DNA from: Pectinatus sp. | GTDB taxonomy: Bacteria > Bacillota > Negativicutes > Selenomonadales > Selenomonadaceae | Assembly (NCBI GenBank): GCA_020025075.1 | Contig: JAHHSR010000011.1 | Location: 1 to 44,314, forward strand | Direction of reading: 5' to 3' | DNA length: 44,314 nucleotides | Shown: positions 25,927 through 33,484 of the stretch, piece by piece | How the letters are laid out: each line of letters begins with the position of its first letter | How positions within the stretch are numbered: the stretch's first letter is position 1 | The notes under the pieces: generated by a model | What the model was told of the DNA's origin: nothing | Databases searched by the model: none | What the model saw: only the letters and a program-made list of their open reading frames with translations | Translations under genes and position numbers: made by a program

Positions 25927-26394
25927 TCAATCGTTATGCTCTTTTTCTAGGCGCAGGTTTTCCACTTCCTGAGCAAAGTTGCTGCTGTCGGAGAATTTGC
26001 GATAGACAGAAGCAAAGCGAATATAAGCAACTTCATCAAATGTCTTTAAATACTGCATGACAAGCTCGCCGATTTTTTTGCTGGGAATTTCAGAACACAT
26101 CTGGTTGTGAATATCCTTTTCGATGTCGTCGGCAAGCTTAATAATCTTTTCAGCGGGAATATCGCGCTTATAGCAGGAGCGCAAAATACCGTTGCGCAGC
26201 TTATTGCGGTCAAAGACAGCGCGGCGCCCATCGTTTTTGATGACGATAAGCGGCATCATTTCCACTGTCTCATATGTGGTAAAACGCCGCCCGCAGGTAC
26301 TGCATTCTCTCCTGCGGCGGATAGAGTTTCCGTCTTCAACGGAACGCGAATCAATGACACGGCTATCTTCGTTGCCACAAAAAGGACATCTCAT
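25927..26394 (-). CDS. nrdR: NrdR, ribonucleotide reductase repressor
   Basis: ATP/dATP-sensing repressor of ribonucleotide reductase genes, binding NrdR boxes. The N-terminal zinc ribbon has C3-x2-C6 and C31-x2-C34, then RRFTTYE; the ATP-cone follows (about 49-139, VIKNDGRRAVFDRNKL). Length 155 is typical. ATG with GAGGTAA whose first bases overlap the rodZ-like stop codon, so probably coupled. No nrd genes are in the window. Confidence 0.97.
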   Translation of the reverse strand: MRCPFCGNEDSRVIDSRSVEDGNSIRRRRECSTCGRRFTTYETVEMMPLIVIKNDGRRAVFDRNKLRNGILRSCYKRDIPAEKIIKLADDIEKDIHNQMCSEIPSKKIGELVMQYLKTFDEVAYIRFASVYRKFSDSSNFAQEVENLRLEKEHND

Positions 26395-26405
26395 ATCAGT
26401 TTACC

Positions 26406-27479
26406 TCATTGCTTTTTTGTACTCTCAGAATTTGGCGTCGGCACAGTTTTGGGAGCGGCTGGTGCTGCAGCTTTTTTTACGGGAGCAGGCTCTGCCTTGG
26501 CTTGCGGTTCAGGCTGTGCCTTAGGCTGCGATTTTGGCGTTTCGCTATTTTGCTGTTGTTCGTCGCTGGTATGGCGGTATTGCGTCGTACGTTCGGCAGG
26601 TCGGCTTTCTTCCCGCTGCGGCGCAGCTTTTTCTGCCTGCTGCTGGTTATCGGCAGCAAGGGCGTTTTCATCTTCCGGCGCTTGTGCCGTAAAGGTCTTG
26701 CTTATTACGCTGCCATCAGGGCCGAGCGTGCCTAAATCTTGACCATTAAATGAAATTGTTGCGGCACCGGCGTTGCCTAAGCGCAGCTCAATATCTTTGC
26801 TAGCATTCCAAGTAAAGCTTTGGCCTTTTTTGGCAGTCTGAGAGAAGATGACCTTGCCATCGGCTTTTACTTGAACCCAGCAAGACTTCGTGAATGTAGC
26901 CGTGAGATGGGCTCCTTTTATTTGCGGTGCAGGCGCTTCCTCTTGTTTAGAAGAAACTTCTTGCTGCACGGGAGCTGGTTTTGGTTCAGGGCTATTAAAG
27001 AGCGGCCAGACGAAATAGCCAATGCAGGCGAGAATGATAATGCCGATAAGACTGCCGAAGAGCAAGTTGACGCCACTTGCTGATTTTTTATTGCTGCGGC
27101 GCGGCGTGGTGCTGCTTTCAACTTTAAAACTTTCTTGCGGCCTTTTTGTCGGCAATGGCTTTTGAGGTGGCGCCGGACGAAATACCTGCGTCTGGTCAAG
27201 TGCCTCTTGGGCTGGCGGCGGTGCGACGTTTGACATTGGGTCTTCTTTTGTCAGATTTTGCTCGCTATAAAACTTATCGAGCATCATGTCGGCATCAAGT
27301 CCCAAAAATTTGGCATAGGTGCGAATAAATCCTTTGAGATAGACAGTTCCTTTTATTTGGCTGTAATCGCCCTTTTCAATTGCTTCTAGATAATGTATGC
27401 GAATGTTGGTGCTGCTTTCAACATCTTTTAGCGTTAATTTTTTTCCTTCCCGAGCTTGTCGGAGAGTGTCACCAAGCAT
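26406..27479 (-). CDS. rodZ: RodZ-like HTH membrane protein (DUF4115)
   Basis: Bitopic cell-shape protein of the RodZ family. A cytoplasmic helix-turn-helix (about 1-72), a Pro-rich linker with basic KRP/RRSNKK patches, TM helix (about 138-161), then an external Pro/Lys linker and a DUF4115 beta-domain (about 190-265). The C-terminus (about 270-357) is low-complexity, rich in Ala, Pro, Lys, Gln and Glu, longer than in typical RodZ. ATG with GGAAGGGGAAG upstream and a strong promoter at 27522-27550. Confidence 0.85.
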   Translation of the reverse strand: MLGDTLRQAREGKKLTLKDVESSTNIRIHYLEAIEKGDYSQIKGTVYLKGFIRTYAKFLGLDADMMLDKFYSEQNLTKEDPMSNVAPPPAQEALDQTQVFRPAPPQKPLPTKRPQESFKVESSTTPRRSNKKSASGVNLLFGSLIGIIILACIGYFVWPLFNSPEPKPAPVQQEVSSKQEEAPAPQIKGAHLTATFTKSCWVQVKADGKVIFSQTAKKGQSFTWNASKDIELRLGNAGAATISFNGQDLGTLGPDGSVISKTFTAQAPEDENALAADNQQQAEKAAPQREESRPAERTTQYRHTSDEQQQNSETPKSQPKAQPEPQAKAEPAPVKKAAAPAAPKTVPTPNSESTKKQ

Positions 27480-27521
27480 CTTTTCTTCCCCTTCCGAACT
27501 TATAAAAATACAATATAGCTT

Positions 27522-27550
27522 ATTATAGCCTATCTATTATCTTTTGACAA
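27522..27550 (-). promoter_or_regulatory. Promoter of the rodZ-like/nrdR genes
   Basis: On the minus strand TTGTCA (27550-27545) and a perfect TATAAT (27527-27522) are 17 bp apart. It splits the long minus-strand cluster into transcription units after nadD. Confidence 0.75.
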
Positions 27551-27575
27551 ATAAAGTCTATTGTCGCCCTTTTTC

Positions 27576-28184
27576 TCATGGGGACTGGTAAAGATGTTCT
27601 TTTTTTATATACTGCTCGACGGCATCGGGCAATATATATTTTATGGAATAGTTCATTTTTAGGCGGCGCCTGATATCCGTAGAGGAAATTTGTAGCTCAG
27701 GCGTGGCGAGACGGTGAATTTTTTTGCGTCCCAATTCGCCAAAATAATCTTTAATAGCATCGACATCGGGTAGGCAGCCTTGCCTTGTTGCTGCGATGAA
27801 GTGACATAATTTAAGCAATTCTTCAATGCGATGCCAAGTGGGAAGGCCTTGCACGGCGTCAGCGCCGGTGATGAAATAAAACTCTGCCTGCGTGCCATAA
27901 AGCTCTTTTAGCTGCTTGATGGTGTCAATGGTATAAGAAGGGCCGCGGCGATTCATCTCAATATCCGAGACGCTGAAATAGGGGTTAGAGCAAGTTGCCA
28001 GCAAGGTCATATTATAGCGATGAAAGGCAGGCGTAAGGCCGCTTTGCTTTTTATGTGGCGGGGTGGCAGCGGGGATGAAGATGACGTGCTCTAACTGGTA
28101 TTCATCGCGTACGGCCTCGGCAGTCATCAAGTGGCCATAGTGAATTGGGTCGAAGGTGCCCCCCATGATACCTATTTTTTCCAT
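27576..28184 (-). CDS. nadD: Nicotinate-nucleotide adenylyltransferase
   Basis: NAD synthesis enzyme joining nicotinate mononucleotide and ATP. The nucleotidyltransferase motif GGTFDPIHYGHL is at 8-19 and ISSTDIRRRL is near the C-terminus. Length 202 is typical. ATG 28184 has no adjacent ribosome binding site; see the stem-loop at 28185-28219. In many Firmicutes nadD is followed by yqeK and rsfS; here it ends 26 bp before the promoter of the rodZ-like gene. Confidence 0.95.
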   Translation of the reverse strand: MEKIGIMGGTFDPIHYGHLMTAEAVRDEYQLEHVIFIPAATPPHKKQSGLTPAFHRYNMTLLATCSNPYFSVSDIEMNRRGPSYTIDTIKQLKELYGTQAEFYFITGADAVQGLPTWHRIEELLKLCHFIAATRQGCLPDVDAIKDYFGELGRKKIHRLATPELQISSTDIRRRLKMNYSIKYILPDAVEQYIKKEHLYQSP

Positions 28185-28219
28185 CGGGTGTGGGGCGGCA
28201 TGGCCCCACGGTTCACCTC
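28185..28219 (-). promoter_or_regulatory. Stem-loop between ribosome binding site and nadD start
   Basis: Minus strand: GAGGTGA (28219-28213), then 3 nt, then the hairpin GTGGGGC/GCCCCAC (28209-28203 with 28196-28190, loop 6 nt), then 5 nt and ATG. Linear spacing is 28 nt; without the 20-nt hairpin it is 8 nt. Confidence 0.6.
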
Positions 28220-28239
28220 GTTTGCTGTGAAGTTAATGG

Positions 28240-28407
28240 TTATCGTGCGTCAAAAAAGCGGAAGGCGAAAAAGACGAGCAGTACGATACACCAAAAGAGA
28301 ACAGAGGCTTTGAGGTAATCGAGAATATCGTGCCTTCCCTTGGGCGTATTCCAGTATTGGCGTGCGCTTTGATAGAGACCGCAAATACTTTTAACGAATT
28401 TGACCAT
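28240..28407 (-). CDS. 55-residue single-pass membrane protein (overlaps proA end)
   Basis: Short frame of 55 residues starting MVKFVKSICGLYQSARQYW. A basic/aromatic N-terminal half is followed by one hydrophobic helix (about 31-50, SVLFWCIVLLVFFAF) and a short FRFFDAR tail. Its ATG lies within the last 17 bases of proA in another frame, suggesting coupling, and it fills the gap before nadD. There is no clear ribosome binding site and I recognise no family. The main support is that it spans the whole gap with a clean membrane-protein profile. Confidence 0.45.
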   Translation of the reverse strand: MVKFVKSICGLYQSARQYWNTPKGRHDILDYLKASVLFWCIVLLVFFAFRFFDAR

Positions 28408-29644
28408 TGCCGTCAATTAAGTATTTTATCGTAGTTAGAGCCTTTAGACCCATTGGCCCGCGTGCGTGGAGCTTTTGTGTGCTGATGCCGATTTCTGCGC
28501 CGAAGCCAAATTCAAAACCGTCGGTAAAGCGCGTTGAAGCATTGACATAGACAGCCGCTGCGTCGACATTGCCTTGGAAATAGCGTGCGTTTTTGAGGTC
28601 GTTGGTAATAATCGTTTCTGAATGGCCGGTGTTATAGGCGTTGATGTGCTCGACAGCTTCAAAAATATCGAAGACGATTTTGACAGAGATGATGAGGTCG
28701 TGATATTCCGTGCTCCAGTCCTCTTCGCTTGCCTCCTCAAGCGAAGGACAAAGCGTGCGGCTTTTTTCGTCCCCTTTTATCGTAACGTGGAGAGATTGCA
28801 GCTTTTTGGTGATAAGGGGCAAAAAGTCAGCAGCAATATCTTCATGTATAAGAAGCGTTTCAATCGTATTGCAGACGGCGGGACGAGAAGTCTTGGCATT
28901 GACAACAATGTCAGCAGCCATTTGAAAATCTGCCGTTTTATCGACAAAGGCATGGCAAACGCCGGCCCCCGTTTCGATGACGGGGACAGTGCTATTTTCT
29001 ACGACATAATTTATCAGCCCTTTGCCGCCGCGCGGAATGATTACATCTAGTTCGTGGCGCAGCTTGAGCATTGTCGCAACGGTGCTCCTTTGTACATCGT
29101 CAATAAAAGCGATAGCTCCTTCGGGAATACCGGCTTTATAAGCGGCTGAAGCCAAGATGGAACAGATGATTTTGTTGGAATTTATGGCCTCTGAACCACC
29201 GCGCAAGACGACGCTATTACCTGATTTTAGGCAAAGGGCGATGGCATCTGCCGTGACGTTGGGGCGTGCTTCGTAGATGATGCCGACAACGCCGAGCGGT
29301 ACGCGCACTGCTCGTATGTCTAAGCCGTTGGGACGGCGTATTTCGCAAAGGCCACTGCCTATCGGGTCATCAAGCAAGGCAATTTGGCGCATGCCTTCGG
29401 CGATGGCATGTAGGCGGTCTTCATTGAGCATGAGGCGGTCTAAAAGTGGAGCGCTGAGATTTTTGGCGCGCGCATTATTGAGGTCAATTTGATTTTCCGA
29501 TAAAATCATGTCACTGCGGTGCTCAAGGGCAGAGGCCATTTCTAAGAGTGCCTTATTTTTCATTTCGGTGGAGAGAATGGCTAATTTTTGCGCGGCTCTT
29601 TTTGCCGATTGAGCCTGCTGTTGAATGGTATTTTGTAATTGCAT
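28391..29644 (-). CDS. proA: Glutamate-5-semialdehyde dehydrogenase
   Basis: Second step of proline synthesis, reducing glutamyl-5-phosphate with NADPH. The family block PLGVVGIIYEARPNVT is followed by RPAVCNTIETLLIH with the catalytic Cys, and FGFGAEIGISTQKLHARGPMG. ATG 29644 (417 aa) is chosen because GGAGGT lies 5 nt upstream; an ATG four codons earlier has none. It lies 13 bp after proB, forming a proBA operon. Confidence 0.96.
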   Translation of the reverse strand: MQLQNTIQQQAQSAKRAAQKLAILSTEMKNKALLEMASALEHRSDMILSENQIDLNNARAKNLSAPLLDRLMLNEDRLHAIAEGMRQIALLDDPIGSGLCEIRRPNGLDIRAVRVPLGVVGIIYEARPNVTADAIALCLKSGNSVVLRGGSEAINSNKIICSILASAAYKAGIPEGAIAFIDDVQRSTVATMLKLRHELDVIIPRGGKGLINYVVENSTVPVIETGAGVCHAFVDKTADFQMAADIVVNAKTSRPAVCNTIETLLIHEDIAADFLPLITKKLQSLHVTIKGDEKSRTLCPSLEEASEEDWSTEYHDLIISVKIVFDIFEAVEHINAYNTGHSETIITNDLKNARYFQGNVDAAAVYVNASTRFTDGFEFGFGAEIGISTQKLHARGPMGLKALTTIKYLIDGNGQIR

Positions 29645-29657
29645 GTTAACCTCCATT

Positions 29658-30782
29658 TCAAATCAATAAAACCATATTATCGCGATGAATGGCTTCGTCA
29701 GCTAATTGCTCAGGACAAAGGTCAGAGAACTCATGACTTTGATGTCCCATAACCTGTTGCAATATTTTGCTGCTATAATTAGTGATTCCGCGAGCAATTT
29801 CCTGACCATCTTCAGAGAGAATGCGAATTGTGCAGCCGGCAGCAAAATCGTCGCTTACTGAGATGATGCCGGCGGCTAAAAGGCTTGAACCATTTTGCAA
29901 TGCCTTGAGGCAGCCACGGTCGATGGTGATGCTGCCAGAAATTTGCTTGCCAAATGCAAGCCAACTTTTTTTGCGCTTGAGATGTGTAGATTGGCTGAGA
30001 AAAATAGTCCCCTTTTGGGCACCATTTAAAACATCACCGATAATGGAATGACTTTTGCCGTTGACAATTAAAAGCGGTATTCCTGCTGCCGTGGCAATTT
30101 TGGCGGCTTGGATTTTGGTGAACATGCCACCTGTGCCAAAACGGCTGCCAGCACCACCAGCTCTTTTTTCAATTTCTGGTGTGATGCTTTCAATTTCGCT
30201 TAAGAGCATGGCATCGGAAAAATGGTGCGGGTCTTTGTCGAAAAGGCCGTCAATATCAGTGAGCAAAATTACAGCATCGGCATCAACCAAGGTTGCTACG
30301 GTGGCTGCTAAAGTATCATTATCGCCAATTTTGAGCTCATCTGTTGCCACGACGTCATTTTCGTTGACGATGGGAATAACGCCGCAGGAAAGAAGCTCTA
30401 AGAGTGTGCGGCGAGAATTTATATACTGCTCGTAGCGGATTGAATTTTCTCGCGTCAGCAGTACCTGGGCGATGGATTGCCCGTATTCGCCAAAAAGCTT
30501 GCCATATATTTGGATTAAAATTCCCTGCCCGATGGCGGCAAGAGCCTGTTTTTTGATGAGGTCATCGGGCTTTTTTTCAAGATGCATGCGGCTCATGCCT
30601 GCACCGACTGCGCCAGAGGAGACTAAAATAACTTCCTTGCCCATGTTCTTGCAGTCGACAATCTGGCGCACTAAAAGCTCGATGCGGTGGATATTGAGCT
30701 GCCCCGTCTTATGCGTAAGAGTGCTGGTGCCAACCTTGATGACGATTCTTTTTGCCTCAGTAAGAGCGCGGCGGCTGGTCAT
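29658..30782 (-). CDS. proB: Glutamate 5-kinase
   Basis: First committed step of proline synthesis and usual point of proline feedback control. Amino acid kinase domain (VIKVGTSTLT near 13-22, VSSGAVGAG, INENDVVATDE-like block, GTGGMFTKIQAAKIA) plus a C-terminal PUA domain (about 280-365). Length 374 is typical. ATG overlaps the yhbY stop by 4 bp (ATGA). Confidence 0.96.
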   Translation of the reverse strand: MTSRRALTEAKRIVIKVGTSTLTHKTGQLNIHRIELLVRQIVDCKNMGKEVILVSSGAVGAGMSRMHLEKKPDDLIKKQALAAIGQGILIQIYGKLFGEYGQSIAQVLLTRENSIRYEQYINSRRTLLELLSCGVIPIVNENDVVATDELKIGDNDTLAATVATLVDADAVILLTDIDGLFDKDPHHFSDAMLLSEIESITPEIEKRAGGAGSRFGTGGMFTKIQAAKIATAAGIPLLIVNGKSHSIIGDVLNGAQKGTIFLSQSTHLKRKKSWLAFGKQISGSITIDRGCLKALQNGSSLLAAGIISVSDDFAAGCTIRILSEDGQEIARGITNYSSKILQQVMGHQSHEFSDLCPEQLADEAIHRDNMVLLI

Positions 30783-31099
30783 TTTTTCTTACCTGCTTTC
30801 GGTAGCTCAATTTTTGGTTTTTTAAAATTCCTTCTAAATAGCAGACCGTTGCGACCAATGGTCTGAATGAGGTCGCAGCTCATTCTGTCAGCTAAAAGGC
30901 TTATTGCTTCCTGTGTGCCTAACGGGCAATTTTGCAAGACGCGAACCTTGATGAGCTCGCGTTTGGTAATCGCTTCATCGGCACCTTTGACAACGGCGGG
31001 AGAGACGCCCTCTTTGCCAATCTGCACTACAGGTTCAAGTGTCATGCCCATAGAGCGTAAAAAACATTTTTGTTTAGTCGTAATGCTATTTTTTATCAA
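30779..31099 (-). CDS. yhbY: YhbY-family ribosome assembly RNA-binding protein
   Basis: CRM-domain protein binding pre-50S ribosomal particles. The conserved start TTKQKCFLRSMGMTLEPVVQIGKEGVSP and the GLLFRR block fit. I place the start at TTG 31099 (106 aa), with GGAGG 8 nt upstream, matching the usual YhbY N-terminus; an ATG 15 codons earlier extends toward the obgE stop without support. It lies between obgE and proB, a common order. Confidence 0.9.
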   Translation of the reverse strand: MIKNSITTKQKCFLRSMGMTLEPVVQIGKEGVSPAVVKGADEAITKRELIKVRVLQNCPLGTQEAISLLADRMSCDLIQTIGRNGLLFRRNFKKPKIELPKAGKKK

Positions 31100-31127
31100 G
31101 TAAAATCCTCCGTGCGGGAAAATCCCA

Positions 31128-32399
31128 TTATTCTTTGTATTCAAATTCCATTTCGCCGATATGGACTGTGTCGCCCTCTTTGATGCCGCGCTGTTTTAAA
31201 AGCTCGTCAATGCCTTTCATGCGCCATATATATTGGAAGCGGCGCAATGCTTCATCATTGCCAAAATTGGTCATGGCCGTCAGCTTTTCAATAGCCTTGC
31301 CACATACGACAAAATCGCCAGACATGTCGCGTTTTATTTCTATGGCTTCAGGGTCTTGCTGCTCAAGAATTGGCGCTACTTCTTCCTCTTCTTCTGGCAA
31401 CTGTTCTTTCAGCGCCTTATAGGCATATTGCATGAGCTCTTTGGTGCCTTCCTTGGTAGCAGCGGAAATGGCGAAAAAGGGCAAGTTTTCTTTCTTAGCT
31501 AGCTCTTTAAGGCGCGGCAGATTTTCTTGGGCGCTGGGCAGGTCTATTTTGTTGGCGACGAGTACCTGTGGTTTTTTGGCGAGCTTTTTACTATAAAGGG
31601 AAAGCTCTTTGTTGATTTTGTAAAAATCTTCTACGGGGTCGCGCCCTTCAAGGCCTGAGGCATCGACGACGTGCAAGATGATTTTTGTGCGTTCGACGTG
31701 GCGCAAAAAATCATGCCCTAGGCCGACGCCTTCGGCTGCTCCGTCGATGAGGCCCGGTATATCGGCCATGACAAAGTTTTGCTCACTGCCAACGCTTACG
31801 ACGCCCAATATTGGCGTTAAAGTTGTGAAGTGGTAATCGGCTATTTCAGGTCTTGCCGCTGAGACAGCGCTGATAAGGCTTGATTTGCCGACGCTTGGAT
31901 AGCCGACGAGACCGACATCGGCTAGTACCTTTAATTCTAAGATGAGTTTTTTCGCTTCTCCGGGTTCGCCGAGTTCAGCAAAAGTCGGCGCTCTATTGGC
32001 GCTTGTTGCAAATTTAGCATTGCCGCGGCCACCACGCCCGCCTTTACAGATGACGGCCTTTTCTCCTGGCTGTGTGAGGTCTGCCAGTACGAAATCTGTC
32101 TCTTCATCCTTTATAATCGTACCGGTTGGAACCTTGATTAAAAGTGGAGCAGCATTTTTGCCGTATTGATTTTTTATATCGCCATTGCCACCGTTTTTAC
32201 CGATAAATTTTCTGTTGTAGCGAAAATCGAGCAAGGTATTCATATTGGGGTCGACGACAAAGACGATATCGCTGCCACGGCCGCCATCGCCACCGCTGGG
32301 GCCGCCTTTAGGGACGAATTTTTCGCGACGAAAAGCGGATTTGCCGTTGCCTCCGTCGCCAGCTTTGACGCTGATTTTTGTTCTATCAATAAATTTCAT
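31128..32399 (-). CDS. obgE: GTPase ObgE/CgtA
   Basis: Essential Obg GTPase in 50S assembly and stress response. A glycine-rich OBG domain (1-158), a G domain with VGYPSVGKSS (P-loop), DIPGLIDGA and NKID, and the C-terminal OCT domain (about 345-423) are present. The conserved N-terminus MKFIDRTKISVKAGDGGNG fixes ATG 32399 (423 aa). An in-frame ATG at 32462 would add 21 residues of unlikely sequence. Neither start has a close ribosome binding site; see 32400-32434. Confidence 0.95.
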   Translation of the reverse strand: MKFIDRTKISVKAGDGGNGKSAFRREKFVPKGGPSGGDGGRGSDIVFVVDPNMNTLLDFRYNRKFIGKNGGNGDIKNQYGKNAAPLLIKVPTGTIIKDEETDFVLADLTQPGEKAVICKGGRGGRGNAKFATSANRAPTFAELGEPGEAKKLILELKVLADVGLVGYPSVGKSSLISAVSAARPEIADYHFTTLTPILGVVSVGSEQNFVMADIPGLIDGAAEGVGLGHDFLRHVERTKIILHVVDASGLEGRDPVEDFYKINKELSLYSKKLAKKPQVLVANKIDLPSAQENLPRLKELAKKENLPFFAISAATKEGTKELMQYAYKALKEQLPEEEEEVAPILEQQDPEAIEIKRDMSGDFVVCGKAIEKLTAMTNFGNDEALRRFQYIWRMKGIDELLKQRGIKEGDTVHIGEMEFEYKE

Positions 32400-32434
32400 G
32401 GAAAATATGGGCCTGAAAAGACCCTTGCCTCCTT
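32400..32434 (-). promoter_or_regulatory. Possible stem-loop between ribosome binding site and obgE start
   Basis: Minus strand: AAGGAGG (32434-32428), 4 nt, hairpin GGGTC/GGCCC (32424-32420 with 32413-32409, one G-U pair, loop 6 nt), then ATATTTTCC and ATG. Linear spacing is 28 nt; with the hairpin folded it is about 12 nt. Weaker than the nadD and mtaD cases. Confidence 0.4.
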
Positions 32435-32538
32435 TTTGCAGATTAAAAATGCCTGTCGTCATGGCACTAAATAGAGTGCAAAAAAGACAAGCATTGCTTA
32501 AAATCTCTTATCCTTCAAACAATAGCAAAAAAATATAC

Positions 32539-32559
32539 TTTTGTAAAGGCTTTACAAAA
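32539..32559. repeat. 21-bp inverted repeat between obgE and wecG (possible operator)
   Basis: TTTTGTAAAG (32539-32548) and CTTTACAAAA (32550-32559) are perfect 10-bp arms around one base. It lies in the divergent intergenic region, 47 bp upstream of the TATAAT (32606-32611) of the plus-strand gene. It resembles a Rex-type site but the spacing is one base short. The regulator is unknown. Confidence 0.5.
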
Positions 32560-32643
32560 AGGTGTGGCTGATTTGCTAACTATGGCTCAAATGAAAGGAA
32601 TACGGTATAATAGAAATAAAGAAAGAAAAGGTGATAATAACTG

Positions 32644-33402
32644 ATGTTTATAAAACAAGCTGATATATTGGGTATTAAGGTAGCAGCATTGACTATGGAA
32701 CAAGCAATTAAAAAAGTGGAGGAATTTATTGAAACTTTTCCGCGCGATAGGCATCCCCATCTTATTGCTACTGCTAATGCAGAAATGCTCATGCGTTCAA
32801 CAAAGGATGAGCTTTTACATAAAATTTTGAATGAAGCTGACCTTGTGGTTCCCGATGGGGCTGGCACGGTCTGGGCCGGGAATTATTTGGGCATGACCAT
32901 GCCTGAGCGCGTAGCTGGTTTTGATTTGGTGCAGAATTTATTATGCTTGGCGCCACAGCGCAAATGGCGCATTTTCTTTTTTGGCTCGGCGCTGGGGGTA
33001 GCCGAAAAGGCCGCTCAAAAGGCGTGTCATGATTATCCCGGTGTTTGCATCGTCGGCACGCGCAATGGCTTTTTTACTGAAGCGGATAACGAGCAAATTG
33101 TAGCTGAAATAAAAGAGGCTAGGCCCGATATACTCCTAGTAGCACTTGGCGTTCCCAAGCAGGAAAAATGGCTCTATAAATTTTTGCCGCAACTTGATTG
33201 TCCGGTATCAATAGGGGTCGGCGGTACTTTTGATGTCATGGCTGGCGTGATGAAACGGGCGCCTATGTGGATGCAGCGGGCGAAGCTGGAATGGCTGTTT
33301 CGTGGCATGATGCAGCCAAAGCGCGCCGGACGGCTTATGGCGCTTCCCAAGTTTGTTTTTGCCGTGCGGGCCTGGCGTCAAAAGTCTCGGCGAGAAAAGT
33401 AG
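32644..33402 (+). CDS. WecG/TagA/CpsF-family glycosyltransferase
   Basis: GT26-type enzyme that adds a sugar (N-acetylmannosamine type in characterised members) to undecaprenyl-linked N-acetylglucosamine for surface polymers. Blocks seen: TANAEMLMRS, VVPDGAGTVWAG, RVAGFDLVQNL, FFFGSALGVAEKAA, LLVALGVPKQEKW and GVGGTFDVMAG. Length 252 is typical. ATG with AAGGTGAT upstream. The gene after it is driven by its own promoter overlapping this stop codon. The product polymer is unknown. Confidence 0.9.
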   Translation: MFIKQADILGIKVAALTMEQAIKKVEEFIETFPRDRHPHLIATANAEMLMRSTKDELLHKILNEADLVVPDGAGTVWAGNYLGMTMPERVAGFDLVQNLLCLAPQRKWRIFFFGSALGVAEKAAQKACHDYPGVCIVGTRNGFFTEADNEQIVAEIKEARPDILLVALGVPKQEKWLYKFLPQLDCPVSIGVGGTFDVMAGVMKRAPMWMQRAKLEWLFRGMMQPKRAGRLMALPKFVFAVRAWRQKSRREK

Positions 33403-33428
33403 ACAGAAAAGCGTCATTATAATATAAT
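33400..33428 (+). promoter_or_regulatory. Promoter of the psd-pssA-GT2 genes
   Basis: TAGACA (33400-33405, overlapping the stop of the preceding gene) and a perfect TATAAT (33423-33428) are 17 bp apart. A second TATAAT overlaps at 33418-33423. Confidence 0.65.
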
Positions 33429-33484
33429 AGAAATATTATATAGGGCACAGTTGCTGAGAAATATATTTTCGAGAGGTCATAAAA

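Noticed and set aside
26107..26742. 211-codon plus-strand frame
   Set aside because: Antisense to nrdR and the Ala/Pro-rich tail of the RodZ-like gene; the cysteine/glycine-rich product is a composition artefact.
28190..28209. Hairpin before nadD as an intrinsic terminator
   Set aside because: No T tract follows on either strand; position between SD and ATG fits the translational role better.
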